A model generated the notes under the pieces. The model searched no databases, had not been told where the DNA came from, and saw nothing but the letters and a program-made list of their open reading frames with translations. From assembly GCF_900105385.1 (NCBI RefSeq), contig NZ_LT629772.1, positions 1,922,001 to 1,986,000 on the forward strand: a DNA stretch of 64,000 nucleotides. Reading direction: 5' to 3'. This DNA comes from Microlunatus soli. GTDB taxonomy: Bacteria; Actinomycetota; Actinomycetes; Propionibacteriales; Propionibacteriaceae. Shown piece by piece: positions 16,982-26,591 of this stretch. The stretch's first letter is position 1, and each line of letters begins with the position of its first letter. The position numbers and the translations under genes are program-made.

Positions 16982-18466
16982 ATGAGGATGGAAGCTTCGG
17001 CACAGGTGGAGGTCCCGGTCACACCGGACGTCGCCTTCGAGATCTTCACCACCGAGATCGATCTGTGGTGGGTACGTGGACCGATCAACCACTACGACTC
17101 CTCCCGACTGGTCGAGCTCCGGATGGAGCCCGGGGTCGGCGGTCGGGTGCTGGAGGTGTACGACGAGACGTCCGGCGACGTGTCTGCACGCGAACGAGTC
17201 ACCGTCTGGGAGCCCGGGCGACGACTCGCACTCGAAGGCGACGTGACCGGAGTGGAGATCGACTTCGCCGGTGTGGAGGGAGGCACCCGGGTCAGCGTCC
17301 GACAGTTCTTGCTGCCAACCGCCGATCCGGAACAGGCAGGTTTCGGCTGGGCGAACATGCTGCGGACCTACGACGCCTGGACGCGCCGCCGCGACACCGC
17401 GCCCCGAACACCACGGGAGATCGACCGGCTGGGAATCGCCTTGCACTACAAGGATCCTGCAGGCATGGCGCGTTGGCTGCGCAGGGTGTTCCAGCTCGGC
17501 GACTGGGATGTCGACCGTGCGCCGGAACCCGGAGAACATCCATCTTGGATCGAGTTCCACGTCGGCAACGGACTGGTCCTGCTGTTCGGTCAGGATGATC
17601 TTGATCTGTCCGCTGCACCCGGCTCGGAGGTGTGGGTGCATGTCGATGATCTTGATCAACACTTCCGGCACGCGAGGCATGGCGGAGCGAAGATCATCTC
17701 CGAGATCCGGACGCACGGTTCGACCCAGTATCGGGCCGAGGATCCGGAGGGACAGCGGTGGACGTTCGTACAGGCTCGGCCGACGATGCGGATCGGTCCC
17801 GGCCCGATCGATGGGCTTGCAGCCGCAGCAGCCGTAGGAACATCAGATGTCGCGCAGTCCCTGCTGCAGAAGGTGGATACTCACCAGGCAGGACTCCTGC
17901 TGCATCGCTTCGCGCGCGAAGGCGATCATGACGCCGTCGGCATCCTGCTAGCGGCTGGAGTCGACGTCGACACCCTCGACGACACCGGAGCGACCGCGCT
18001 GCACCACGCCGCCGGCGGCGGGCACCTGGCGTGCATCGAGACGTTGATCGACGGACACGCCGATCTTGATCGCCGTGATCATGTTCACGGATCGTCGCCC
18101 GTGCTGTGGGCTCACGAACTCGGCCGGCTCGATGCCGTCCGACTGCTACTAGCTCGTGGCGCCCGGATCAATGCGCCGGATGCGGCGAAGCTCGGGCTGT
18201 CCGCCATGGTCGGCGGATTCCTCGACGAGGTGCCGGAGACCGTTGATCGCGCTGTCGGATGGCCGACGCCGTTGTCCGCGGCGATCGCCAACGGTCACGT
18301 CGAGACTGCGCGACTACTGCTCGAACGCGGAGCCGACCCGAACGCGCGGACCGGAAGCGGCGACCTCCCGTTGGACTGTCTGCGCTGGCTCGGTGACGAC
18401 TCCGTACGCGACGAGATCGCCGCCTTGCTCGTGGCGCACGGTGCCCGGAGCGCCACCTCATCCTGA
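16982..18466 (+). CDS. SRPBCC-VOC-ankyrin three-domain fusion protein
   Basis: 494 aa. Residues about 1-140 are an AHSA1-type SRPBCC ligand-binding domain (VAFEIFTTEIDLWWVRG, GGRVLEVYDE, VTVWEPGRRLAL). Residues about 148-262 form a VOC domain that ends with AEDPEGQRWTF. Residues about 270-490 are ankyrin repeats, e.g. GATALHHAAGGGHLACIETL and TPLSAAIANGHVETARLLLE. GGAAGAG precedes ATG 16982. ArsR-SRPBCC pairs are common; adding VOC and ankyrin units in one chain is unusual. No signal peptide, so cytoplasmic. Substrate and partner unknown. Confidence 0.85.
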   Translation: MRMEASAQVEVPVTPDVAFEIFTTEIDLWWVRGPINHYDSSRLVELRMEPGVGGRVLEVYDETSGDVSARERVTVWEPGRRLALEGDVTGVEIDFAGVEGGTRVSVRQFLLPTADPEQAGFGWANMLRTYDAWTRRRDTAPRTPREIDRLGIALHYKDPAGMARWLRRVFQLGDWDVDRAPEPGEHPSWIEFHVGNGLVLLFGQDDLDLSAAPGSEVWVHVDDLDQHFRHARHGGAKIISEIRTHGSTQYRAEDPEGQRWTFVQARPTMRIGPGPIDGLAAAAAVGTSDVAQSLLQKVDTHQAGLLLHRFAREGDHDAVGILLAAGVDVDTLDDTGATALHHAAGGGHLACIETLIDGHADLDRRDHVHGSSPVLWAHELGRLDAVRLLLARGARINAPDAAKLGLSAMVGGFLDEVPETVDRAVGWPTPLSAAIANGHVETARLLLERGADPNARTGSGDLPLDCLRWLGDDSVRDEIAALLVAHGARSATSS

Positions 18467-18476
18467 TCGCTGCGAC

Positions 18477-19133
18477 TCAGCCGGGTCGAGCGGGCCCGGT
18501 TTGACCTCGGGACGACGGAAACACCCGCTCGACACACCAGGCCGCGCCCAGGACTGGAATGCAGACCCCACAGACCGGCAACAGTCCGGGCCAGCCGGCA
18601 AGCGTCAGGGCCGACGGCCATCCGACGCCGATCACCAGCAGGGCCAGGGTCAACAACGGTCGACCGAGGCCGGCGGCGAGCGCCGCCAACAACGTACGGC
18701 TGACCGACAGTCGGGAGCGTTCCAGCACCCAGGTCAGATGCGGAAGCAACACAACCATCAGCACCAGGCCGACCGTGCTGAGCGCCCGGCCGACCCCACC
18801 GACGACCGGCGACTGTTGGCCGGCGATCCGCCAGCTCGTCACCAACGAGACGATCAGCAGCACCGTCAACAGGCCCGTAGGTGCGGCCCTGCGGAAGTGC
18901 CTGCGCCACTCGCGGGCCATCGTCCGGCCGATCGGGAGATCGGTGTCGCCCTGCAGCCACCGCGTGACCACGACATGGGCGGCGACGGCGGCCGGCCCGA
19001 CCCCGAGCAGCACGCCACCGAGCAGCGTCAGCCCGGTCCAGCACAGGTTGAGCCAGACCAGTCGGACGATCCAGGTCAGCAGTCGATCCAGTCCGGCCAA
19101 CGGTCCGTCGAGCCGGTGCAGCGAAGGGCCCAC
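18477..19133 (-). CDS. DUF624 (YesL-like) membrane protein
   Basis: 218 aa with about five to six hydrophobic segments. The opening LTWIVRLVWLNLCWTGLTLLG and GVGPAAVAAHVVVTRWLQG match YesL-type proteins, which accompany LplB/LplC-type sugar importers in Gram-positive bacteria. Role unknown; probably membrane accessory. GTG 19133 starts 2 bp after the upstream permease stop, so it is the fourth gene of the SBP-permease-permease operon. Confidence 0.78.
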   Translation of the reverse strand: MGPSLHRLDGPLAGLDRLLTWIVRLVWLNLCWTGLTLLGGVLLGVGPAAVAAHVVVTRWLQGDTDLPIGRTMAREWRRHFRRAAPTGLLTVLLIVSLVTSWRIAGQQSPVVGGVGRALSTVGLVLMVVLLPHLTWVLERSRLSVSRTLLAALAAGLGRPLLTLALLVIGVGWPSALTLAGWPGLLPVCGVCIPVLGAAWCVERVFPSSRGQTGPARPG

Positions 19134-19135
19134 GG

Positions 19136-20080
19136 CTACTCCTTCACCGAGCCGATCAGCACGCCCTGGACGAAGAACCGTTGCAGGAACGGATAGATCA
19201 CCAACAACGGCAGCGACGCCACGATCATCACCGCGTATTTGATCAAGGAAGCCAGTCGCAGCTGGTCGGCGATCGACTCCGCCGAGCCGGCCTCGCCGCC
19301 ACCCTGGCTGGCGTCCTGATTGACCACCAGGATCTCCCGCAGGATCAGCTGCAGCGGGTACTTGTCCCGGTCGGAGAGGTAGATCAACGCCTTGAAGTAT
19401 TCATTCCACAGACCCACACCGTGGAACAGCCCGAGTGCGGCGACGACCGGCGCCGACAGCGGGATCGCGATCCGCAGGAAGATCTGCAGATCACCTGCCC
19501 CGTCCATCCGCGCGGACTCGGTCAGTTCATCGGGGACGGTCTGCTTGAAGAACGCCCGACCGACCAGGATCGCCCAGGCCCCGGTGGCGCCGGGCAGCAC
19601 GACCGCCCACAGCGTGTCCAACAGTCCGAGCTGTTTGACGACCAGATAGGTCGGGATCAATCCGCCGGAGAACAGCATCGTGAACAGCACGTACCAGGTC
19701 ACTACCCGACGACCGACGAATTCCTTGCGGGACAAGGCGTAGGCGCACGGCAGGGTGATGAAGAGATGTACCGCGACACCGACCACGGTGTAGAGGATCG
19801 TGTTCAGGTAACCGCGCCAGATCGCCGTTTCGGCGAACACCCGACGATAGCCGTCCAGTGTGATATCCACCGGCCACAACCACACCCGACCGGACTCGAC
19901 GGCCTTCGGATCGCTGATCGATGCGACGGCGACGAAGACCAACGGATAGCCGATGGCGATCACGATCAACACCAGGAAGATCGTGTTGGCCAGATCGAAG
20001 CCTCGATCACCCGGTTGGCGTCGGGTCGGTCGATCCCTGGTCGGTTCGTCGTCGGTGTCGGTCGCCGCCGGCTTGTCCAT
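19136..20080 (-). CDS. ABC sugar importer permease, LplC/YtcP type
   Basis: 314 aa, six hydrophobic helices. The cytoplasmic EAA loop is ESARMDGAGDLQIFLRIAIPLS (DGAG core) and the C terminus VQGVLIGSVKE is typical of CUT1 permeases. It pairs with the LplB-type permease upstream. ATG 20080 has GGTGA 6-7 nt before it; GTG 20089, overlapping the upstream stop by 4 bp, is equally possible and adds three residues. No ATPase gene is nearby. Confidence 0.9.
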   Translation of the reverse strand: MDKPAATDTDDEPTRDRPTRRQPGDRGFDLANTIFLVLIVIAIGYPLVFVAVASISDPKAVESGRVWLWPVDITLDGYRRVFAETAIWRGYLNTILYTVVGVAVHLFITLPCAYALSRKEFVGRRVVTWYVLFTMLFSGGLIPTYLVVKQLGLLDTLWAVVLPGATGAWAILVGRAFFKQTVPDELTESARMDGAGDLQIFLRIAIPLSAPVVAALGLFHGVGLWNEYFKALIYLSDRDKYPLQLILREILVVNQDASQGGGEAGSAESIADQLRLASLIKYAVMIVASLPLLVIYPFLQRFFVQGVLIGSVKE

Positions 20081-20085
20081 GATCG

Positions 20086-21060
20086 TCACCACAGGCTCGA
20101 TTCGGTGTAGCGCCGGGAGATGTAGTTGACCGTGATCAACAGTGCGATGTTGATCACCGAGTCGAACAGCCCGATCGCGGCAGCGTAGCTGTACTGACCT
20201 TCCAACAGGCCCGACTGGTAGACGAAGGTCTGGATGACGTCGGAGGTGGACGCGTTCAGCGAGTTGTTCATCAGCAGCACCTTCTCGAAGCCGACCGACA
20301 TGAAGTGGCCGAACTCGAGGATGAACAACACCACCACCGTCGGCATGATCGCCGGCAGGTTGACGTGCACGATGCGTTGCAACCGGCCGGCGCCATCGAC
20401 CTGCGCCGCGTCATGCAGCTCCGGATTCACACCGGCCAGCGCTGCCAGGAAGATGATCGTGCCCCAGCCGAGACTCTGCCAGACGCCGGACCAGATGTAG
20501 AGGTGCCGAAACCATGCCGGGTCCTGCATGAACTGGATGGGCTCGATGCCGACCAGTCCGATGGCATGGTTGATCAGTCCTGAACGCGGGTCGAGGAAGG
20601 CGAACAGCATCCCGACCACAACAACCATCGACACGAAGTGCGGCGCATAGGTCAAGGTCTGGGTGAACCGCTTGAAGAGCCGGTTCTTCACCTCGTTGAT
20701 CGACAACGCCAGGATGATCGGCAACGGGAACAGCACGATCTGGTAGAGCCCGAGCAGCAGCGTGTTGCGCAGCAGCCGCCAGAAATAGAACGAGTTGAAG
20801 AAGCGCTCGAAATGCTTCAGCCCCACCCATTCGCTGCCCAGGATCCCTTGCCGGGCAACGAAATCCTTGAACGCGATCTGCACGCCGTACATCGGCACGT
20901 AGTTGAAGATCAGGAAGAACAGCAGCGCCGGCGCGGCCAGCAGATAGAGCTGCCAACTCCCGCGCAGTCGGCGCAGTCGACGCCGACGGCGGGTCCCGGC
21001 GTCGGCCGCCGGGACCTCGGAATCGACCTTCGGCGCATCGGTCCCGGTCAGTGCCGTCAT
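20086..21060 (-). CDS. ABC sugar importer permease, LplB type
   Basis: 324 aa with an Arg-rich N terminus (RRRRRLRRLRG) and six hydrophobic helices. NYVPMYGVQIAFKDF and the EAA loop DAAQVDGAGRLQRIVHVNLP mark the LplB subgroup of CUT1 permeases, which usually import oligosaccharides from complex plant or host glycans. It starts 3 bp after the SBP stop. With the LplC-type permease it should form the membrane channel. Confidence 0.92.
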   Translation of the reverse strand: MTALTGTDAPKVDSEVPAADAGTRRRRRLRRLRGSWQLYLLAAPALLFFLIFNYVPMYGVQIAFKDFVARQGILGSEWVGLKHFERFFNSFYFWRLLRNTLLLGLYQIVLFPLPIILALSINEVKNRLFKRFTQTLTYAPHFVSMVVVVGMLFAFLDPRSGLINHAIGLVGIEPIQFMQDPAWFRHLYIWSGVWQSLGWGTIIFLAALAGVNPELHDAAQVDGAGRLQRIVHVNLPAIMPTVVVLFILEFGHFMSVGFEKVLLMNNSLNASTSDVIQTFVYQSGLLEGQYSYAAAIGLFDSVINIALLITVNYISRRYTESSLW

Positions 21061-21063
21061 CGA

Positions 21064-22707
21064 CTACTTCTTCCGATAGCGATCGAGCGCCGCCTGCTGG
21101 ATCTCCAGGTATCGCTTCATCCCCATCTGATCGAACTTCGCGACGTAGTCATCCCAGTCCGACAGCGGTTTCTTACCGGAGATGAACGCCGACCTGCTCT
21201 CGTCGGTGAACTTGTCCACGTCGGCAGAGATGGTGTCCAACTCCGTCGCCTCGTCGCTGCCGTAGGTGAAGCCCGGCCAGACCTCGTCGATCCCATGGTC
21301 AGCAACCTGCTTGGTGCCCTCCACCGCCTGCGCACTGCCCTCGGTGCCCTTGAAGTAGCTCTCCCGGACGATCCCGGGATAGCTGCCGCCGAGGTAGATC
21401 ACGTACGGCTTCAGCGCTTCGTCGACGGTCAGCCCGTCGGGGTTGTCGGCGATCTGGGGAAGGAACTCGTAGTCGGTCCCGGACTTCTGATACGTCGTGC
21501 CCTCGATCCCCAGGAAGAACAGCTTGGCGCCCTCGTCGCCGTAGAAATAGTCCATCCAGCGAGCCGCGGCGACCGGGTGTTCGGCCTTGTCGGTGATCAC
21601 GAACTGGCCCATTCCGCGCAGCCCGGAGCCCTCGGCGTTCCACTCCGGCACCGGATCGCTCGCGGTCTTCTTCAACGGCGGCAGCGCGACGTAGTTCTTG
21701 CCGACCTTGCCGAAGAACGCTGCCGGCGACTGGGTGGCGGCGCTGCCGATCAGATCCTGTGACCCGAGGTTGTTGAACTTGCCGGCGTCGTTGGTGAAGA
21801 CGTCCTTCTGGATCAACCCGTCGGCGTAGAGCTTGTGCAGGTATCCCATCAGGTCGCGATAGCCGTCGCTGGCAGGATAGAAGCGCACCGTTGTCGGGTC
21901 ATCGGGTTGCGCGTCCAGGTAGCCCGAGGAGGTGCCGCGATTGCCGACGCCGAAGCTGCTGCGCAACATCTGGTAGAGCGTGCCGCCCTCACCACCGTCG
22001 GTGAGCGGGATCTCGTCGGCTTTGCCGTTGCCGTTCGGGTCCTTGGTCTTCACCGCCTTCAGATAGGCGGCGTACTCGTCCAGCGTGGTCGGCGTCTTCA
22101 TCCCGAACTTGGCCAGCCAGTCCTTGCGCACCCACAGCTTGTACTGCATCTGCAGCGAGGCGAACTCCGGATCGTAGATCGTCGGCAGGCCGTAGATCTT
22201 GCCGTCGGGGAAGGTCATGCCGCGTTTGATGTCGGGATTCTCGGCCAGGATCGCCTTGAGATTGGGCATGTACTTGTCGATCAGGGTGTTCAGCGGGATC
22301 AGCGTGCCCTGCTCGCCGTATTTGGCGAGGTCGACCGCACCGAGCCCGGTCCGGTAGATCACCTCCGGATAGTCACCGCTGGCCAGCGAGAGGTTGCGCT
22401 TCTCTGTCGCACCCTCCGACGGCACCAGCCCCCAGTCGATGTGGACACCGGACTGTTTCTCCATCTTCTTCATCGCTGCGACCGTGTTCCAGTCATCGGC
22501 GGTCTGGCTCGGCCGGCCGGACATGAAGCTGATCGTCACCGGTTCCTTCGCGATCGGCATCCCGGTCGTGTTGATGTTCGGGTCGGGCTCGTCGATCTTG
22601 GTCTGCGGGTCGTCCTGGGAGCCGCCGGCGCAGCCGGCAGCCGCCAACACGAGTGCGAGGATGAGGGCAATGAGGCGGACCGGGCGGATGGGACGGAGCG
22701 GGCGCAT
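21064..22707 (-). CDS. Extracellular sugar-binding lipoprotein of the LplBC importer
   Basis: 547 aa, longer than ordinary sugar-binding proteins and typical of the LplA/YtcQ group. A signal peptide ends in lipobox LAAAGC, then the mature protein with ISFMSGRPSQTADDWNTV near the start and aromatic-rich C-terminal sequence. It also has a dockerin-like calcium loop KTKDPNGNGKADEIPLTDG often seen in this group. ATG 22707 gives a proper signal peptide. It is divergent from the ROK regulator, which probably controls it. Confidence 0.9.
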   Translation of the reverse strand: MRPLRPIRPVRLIALILALVLAAAGCAGGSQDDPQTKIDEPDPNINTTGMPIAKEPVTISFMSGRPSQTADDWNTVAAMKKMEKQSGVHIDWGLVPSEGATEKRNLSLASGDYPEVIYRTGLGAVDLAKYGEQGTLIPLNTLIDKYMPNLKAILAENPDIKRGMTFPDGKIYGLPTIYDPEFASLQMQYKLWVRKDWLAKFGMKTPTTLDEYAAYLKAVKTKDPNGNGKADEIPLTDGGEGGTLYQMLRSSFGVGNRGTSSGYLDAQPDDPTTVRFYPASDGYRDLMGYLHKLYADGLIQKDVFTNDAGKFNNLGSQDLIGSAATQSPAAFFGKVGKNYVALPPLKKTASDPVPEWNAEGSGLRGMGQFVITDKAEHPVAAARWMDYFYGDEGAKLFFLGIEGTTYQKSGTDYEFLPQIADNPDGLTVDEALKPYVIYLGGSYPGIVRESYFKGTEGSAQAVEGTKQVADHGIDEVWPGFTYGSDEATELDTISADVDKFTDESRSAFISGKKPLSDWDDYVAKFDQMGMKRYLEIQQAALDRYRKK

Positions 22708-22803
22708 GGGCGACTCGATTCGGGAGAGGGGTCTGCGGTGCAGATCTGACTGCCGTACCACGGGGCCGGACGCGGAGTGTCATCATCGACAGACCGTCGC
22801 TTC

Positions 22804-22819
22804 CACCGTAATTATGGTG
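22804..22819. promoter_or_regulatory. Probable ROK operator between SBP and rok genes
   Basis: CACCGTAATTATGGTG, a 16-bp palindrome with one mismatched pair, sits in the A/T-rich intergenic region between the divergent SBP (starts 22707) and ROK (starts 22869) genes. A single site could control both directions. Inferred from symmetry and position. Confidence 0.6.
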
Positions 22820-22868
22820 ATTCCTTACGCAAGATATTGCCGGTCATGGCACTCGGTCAAGGGGTGAT

Positions 22869-23987
22869 ATGAAACCATCTACCATTAACGCCGACACCAC
22901 GCTGTTGCGACAGCTCAACATCGGATCGGTGCTGATCGGGTTACGAAGTGCCCCGTCGGTGACCCTCACCGAGCTGGCCCGGTCGACCGGCCTGTCCCGG
23001 CAGACCGCCGGCGCGGCGCTCGACGAACTGATCGCCCGTGGCGTCTGTGAACCGCTCGCGCCGCAGGAGGGGACGTCCGGCCGACCCGCGCGGCGGTACG
23101 CCTTCCGACGTCGTGCCGGTCACGCACTCGGCATCTCCTTCGCGCCCACCCACGTCCTGGTGATCACCAGCGACCTGGCCGGCGAGATCGTCGCGCGACA
23201 AGGACGCGAGCTTGATCAACAGACCCCGGCGGCCGAGCGACTCGCCGTCGCCGAGGAGCTGGCCCGCCGCTGCGCCGAGCAGGCCGGACCCGTGTGGGCC
23301 GTCGGCGCCGGCACCTCGGGTGTGGTCGATCGGGACGGCAAGGTCCGGGCAGCCAGCCAACTACCGGGATGGGTCGGCCTCGATCTCGCAGCACAGGTGG
23401 GCGGCTGGTTCGACTGTCCGGCACGGGCCGGGAACGATGCCGCGATGGCCGCGCTCGCCGAGCGCTGGCTGGGCAACGCGCAGCATGTCGACGACGTGGT
23501 GATGCTGCTGACCGGACATCTGACCGGCTTCGGGCTGCTGATCGACGGCCGCGTCCGGGTCGGTCGGTCGGGTGCCGCGGGCGAGTTGGGCAAATTGCCC
23601 TGGTGGCGGGACAGCGATCCGGCGTTTGCGCTGGCCCGGGAGGGCTGGACGGCCGACCAGGCGATCGCCGCCGCCGAGAGTGGCGACCGCCGAGCCCAGG
23701 ATCTGTTGGCCGAGCTCGGCCAACGGCTGGCCCGGAGCGCGGCCGTCCTGGTCAGTTCGATCGACCCCGAACTGGTCGTCGTCGGCGGCGAGCTGGCACC
23801 TGCCGGTGAACGGATGCTGGAGCCGATGCGGCGCGAGCTCGGCACGATGTGCCGCAGCGCCCCGGAAGTCACGGCCTCGTCGTTGGGAACCGACGGGGTC
23901 GCGCTCGGGGCGCTGCGCGGCGCGCTCGATCAGATCGAACGCGACCCTCGCCGGCTCGGCTCGGCCGGCACGGTCGTTGCCGGCTAG
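22869..23987 (+). CDS. ROK-family transcriptional regulator
   Basis: 372 aa. Winged helix (about residues 15-65) with SVTLTELARSTGLSRQTAGAALDEL, then a ROK domain with GISFAPTHVLVITSDLAG, WAVGAGTSGVVD and VLVSSIDPELVVVGG. The kinase DxGxT loop and zinc motif are degenerate, so it is a sensor rather than a kinase. GGGGTG precedes ATG 22869. Divergent from the LplBC-type importer operon, its probable target. Confidence 0.9.
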   Translation: MKPSTINADTTLLRQLNIGSVLIGLRSAPSVTLTELARSTGLSRQTAGAALDELIARGVCEPLAPQEGTSGRPARRYAFRRRAGHALGISFAPTHVLVITSDLAGEIVARQGRELDQQTPAAERLAVAEELARRCAEQAGPVWAVGAGTSGVVDRDGKVRAASQLPGWVGLDLAAQVGGWFDCPARAGNDAAMAALAERWLGNAQHVDDVVMLLTGHLTGFGLLIDGRVRVGRSGAAGELGKLPWWRDSDPAFALAREGWTADQAIAAAESGDRRAQDLLAELGQRLARSAAVLVSSIDPELVVVGGELAPAGERMLEPMRRELGTMCRSAPEVTASSLGTDGVALGALRGALDQIERDPRRLGSAGTVVAG

Positions 23988-24115
23988 TGCCCTGCGCTAG
24001 GAATCCGGCACATCATTCGAACACCTGACGCGGCAATCTGCTGCGTTGGCGTCAGCTTGCATACACCCGGTAACCGCACCTCCGCCGGGCATACCGGGCG
24101 TACGTCGAGCGATCA

Positions 24116-24150
24116 CCAACGCCGCGATGTGCGTGCCGGGGCGCCGCGAG
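24116..24150 (+). repeat. Degenerate fragment of the MITE/REP-like repeat
   Basis: The short stretch matches the core GCCGCGATGTGCGTGC with flanking G/C positions of the repeat at 9531 and 55652. It lies in the 197-bp gap between the convergent ROK and oxidoreductase genes, the same kind of location as the other copies. Only about 30 bp align by eye, so it could be chance. Confidence 0.35.
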
Positions 24151-24184
24151 ACGTCACCAAATTCCGGCAACGCGCCAGCAGGCG

Positions 24185-25372
24185 TCAGATCGCGAACGTG
24201 CTGTCGATCCTGGACTGCTCGACGCCACCGTGCAGGGCGGTGTAGAACGGGTGGTCGGGCACAAGATCGGCACGATCCACAGCCTGCCCGGTCAGCGCCG
24301 ATGCATACAGTGCGGTGATGAACTCCATCGTCGGTCGCGTGCTGGCCAATGTGGTTTCATGATCACGTCCGGCCAGCAGGTCATCGACGAGTCGACCGAG
24401 TTGGGCGCTGTGATTGCTCGGCACGTCCTCCGCCGCCGATGCCGCCCAGGCGTCGCCCGCCTGCTGTGACCTCGCAGCATTTTCGGGATTGACCGTGCCG
24501 GGATCCTGCCCGAGTCGGGCCGCGACCGCTTCGTCCGGCGTCGGATGGAACGTCCAGTCTGCGTCGGAGTAGCCGTAGAGGTGGTTCACCTCCAGGGTGC
24601 CGCCCTCGGAGTCGATCCTGATCCGGCTCAGCTCCTGCGGCGACAGCAGGCTGTTGATCATGGTCGCCACGGCACGGTTCTCGAAGGTCACCATGGCCAT
24701 CGAGATGTCCTCGAACTGCACCGGCCGATCACGCCGCACGGCGCTCGCGTTGATCGTCTTCCATTGACCGAGCAGGTGCAGCAGTAGGTCGATCTGGTGG
24801 ATGCCGTGACCGAGCGTCGGTCCGCCGCCCTCACCGACCCAGGTGCCGCGCCAGTCGGGATCGAAGTAGCTGCGCGGACGGAACCAGAGCGTCTCGCAGA
24901 CCGCGACCAACGGGGCACCCAGCGCACCGGATTGCAGCAACTGATGGGCCCGGCGACCACCGGATCCGTGCCGGTGCTGGAAGATCCCGTACGCGCTGCC
25001 CGCGCTGGCCTGCTCGGCCTCGGCGATCTTGTCCAGCTCGGCGAGACTGAGCACCGGTGGCTTCTCCACGATCACCGACTTGCCGGCCGCCAGCACCTCG
25101 ATCGCCAGCTCGGCGTGGGTTCCGGGCGGCGTCGCGATCGACACCAGCGCCGGGTCCTGTGCCGCGAGCAGGTCGGTGACACTGCCGTACGCGGTGGTGT
25201 CGTACTTCTCCGCGTAGCCGTCCGCGCGCTCTCGTACGATATCGGCCACGCCGACGAGGTCGGCGCGTCCGGATGCCGCGTAGCCGCGGGCGTGGGAGTT
25301 GCCGATCCCGCCGCAGCCGACGATCGCGACCTTCAACCGGTCGTCGCTGCTTCGCTTCACCGCGTCGGTCAT
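24185..25372 (-). CDS. Gfo/Idh/MocA-family oxidoreductase
   Basis: 395 aa. Rossmann fold with VAIVGCGGIGNSHARGY (residues about 14-30), the EKPP motif (VIVEKPPVLSL) and catalytic-region GHGIHQIDLLLHLLG. Members oxidise or epimerise sugars with NAD(P). Start overlaps the stop of a second Gfo/Idh/MocA gene by 4 bp (ATGA). Two such enzymes in one operon suggests consecutive redox steps on one carbohydrate; the substrate is unknown. Confidence 0.9.
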   Translation of the reverse strand: MTDAVKRSSDDRLKVAIVGCGGIGNSHARGYAASGRADLVGVADIVRERADGYAEKYDTTAYGSVTDLLAAQDPALVSIATPPGTHAELAIEVLAAGKSVIVEKPPVLSLAELDKIAEAEQASAGSAYGIFQHRHGSGGRRAHQLLQSGALGAPLVAVCETLWFRPRSYFDPDWRGTWVGEGGGPTLGHGIHQIDLLLHLLGQWKTINASAVRRDRPVQFEDISMAMVTFENRAVATMINSLLSPQELSRIRIDSEGGTLEVNHLYGYSDADWTFHPTPDEAVAARLGQDPGTVNPENAARSQQAGDAWAASAAEDVPSNHSAQLGRLVDDLLAGRDHETTLASTRPTMEFITALYASALTGQAVDRADLVPDHPFYTALHGGVEQSRIDSTFAI

Positions 25373-26421
25373 TTCGCAGCGCCCCGCAGGGTCGCGTTCT
25401 GCTGGGCAACCAGGGCCAGCCGCATCGTCTCGAAGGTGTGTGCCTGCGGTACTGCGGTCTCGGTCCGGTTGCGGACGTCGTTGACGATGTCGGAGTAGTA
25501 GGTCAGCTCGACATCGGAACAGTCGATGTAGCTGGTGTCATCGTTGTTCACCAGGAAGAGATGGTTGCCGCCGTCCCGGCCGGCGATGTCGACGTACTTG
25601 CGCATCTCGATGTAGCCCTCGGTGCCCAAGATCATCAGCCGTCCGTCGCCCCACGTCGGCAGACCCTTCGGGGTGTACCAGTCGACCCGGATGTAGCCCT
25701 GCGCCTCGGGGCTGCGGAGCAGGATCTCCCCGAAGTCCTGCAAACCCGGCGCATCGTCGTTGGCGAAGTTGCCGACCGTACTGGCGACCACTTCGCCCTC
25801 GGTGGAGCCGGTGAACCAGAGGAACTGATCGATCTGGTGGGAGGCGATGTCGGCCAGGATGCCGCCATAGCGCTCCTTCTCGTAGAACCATTCGGGACGT
25901 CCCGCGCCGCCGGCCAGGTGGGCACGATCACCGATCCGGTGCGGCCCGAGCCCGAGGGTCTGGACGACCTTGCCGATCTTGCCGGCCCGGACCAGTTCAC
26001 CGGCCTTGGTCACACACTTGACACCGAACCGCTCGGAGAAGGTGACCGACCAGAAGCGGCCGGTGTCGGCAACGGTCTGCTTGATCTCGTCGAGCTGCTC
26101 CAGGCTGATGCACCCCGGCTTGTCGACGATCACGTCCTTGTCGGCCTTCATCGCGGCAATCGCGATCGGTCCGCGCCGGTCCGGGATCGCCGCGCTGGTG
26201 ATCACGTCGATCCCGTCGGCGTTGATCAACTCGTCGGGGTTGTCGTGCACCGGCACGTCCGGGTACAGCGCCCGGACCTGCTGGGCGACCGAAGCCTCGG
26301 GGTCGTCGGTGGCCAGGCCGACGAGCTCGCAGCCGGCCTCCAGCAACCCGGAGATCTGTCCGAAGATGTGCGCATGATCGAGTCCGACCGCGGCAAAGCG
26401 GATCGGCTGCTGCGAGGTCAT
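25369..26421 (-). CDS. Gfo/Idh/MocA-family oxidoreductase
   Basis: 350 aa. N-terminal Rossmann fold is a variant (FAAVGLDHAHIFGQI in place of GxGxxG), then DKPGCISLEQLDEI, and the C-terminal part with ASHQIDQFLWFTG. The GLDHAH variant occurs in a subgroup of this family and may change cofactor use. AAAGGA precedes ATG 26421. It is divergent from lacI, with a LacI palindrome between, so the oxidoreductase pair is probably repressed by that LacI protein. Confidence 0.88.
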   Translation of the reverse strand: MTSQQPIRFAAVGLDHAHIFGQISGLLEAGCELVGLATDDPEASVAQQVRALYPDVPVHDNPDELINADGIDVITSAAIPDRRGPIAIAAMKADKDVIVDKPGCISLEQLDEIKQTVADTGRFWSVTFSERFGVKCVTKAGELVRAGKIGKVVQTLGLGPHRIGDRAHLAGGAGRPEWFYEKERYGGILADIASHQIDQFLWFTGSTEGEVVASTVGNFANDDAPGLQDFGEILLRSPEAQGYIRVDWYTPKGLPTWGDGRLMILGTEGYIEMRKYVDIAGRDGGNHLFLVNNDDTSYIDCSDVELTYYSDIVNDVRNRTETAVPQAHTFETMRLALVAQQNATLRGAAK

Positions 26422-26534
26422 CGTTGTCCTTTCGACACGTTCGCCTGGTCGTCGCCGACAGCGGCACTCTCGTCCTGCCGCCGGAACGCAATGAGTGAAG
26501 GTAGTTGCACTGTATTGCCATCCCGTGCGATGCT

Positions 26535-26546
26535 GCAAACGTTTGC
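26535..26546. promoter_or_regulatory. LacI-family operator
   Basis: GCAAACGTTTGC, a perfect 12-bp palindrome with the central CG typical of LacI/GalR operators, lies between the divergent oxidoreductase operon (26421) and lacI (26592). It likely mediates both repression of the operon and autoregulation. Confidence 0.75.
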
Positions 26547-26591
26547 GAGATCTGTCCGGATGATGACTCACGGATGGCGGAAGGAGCGGCC

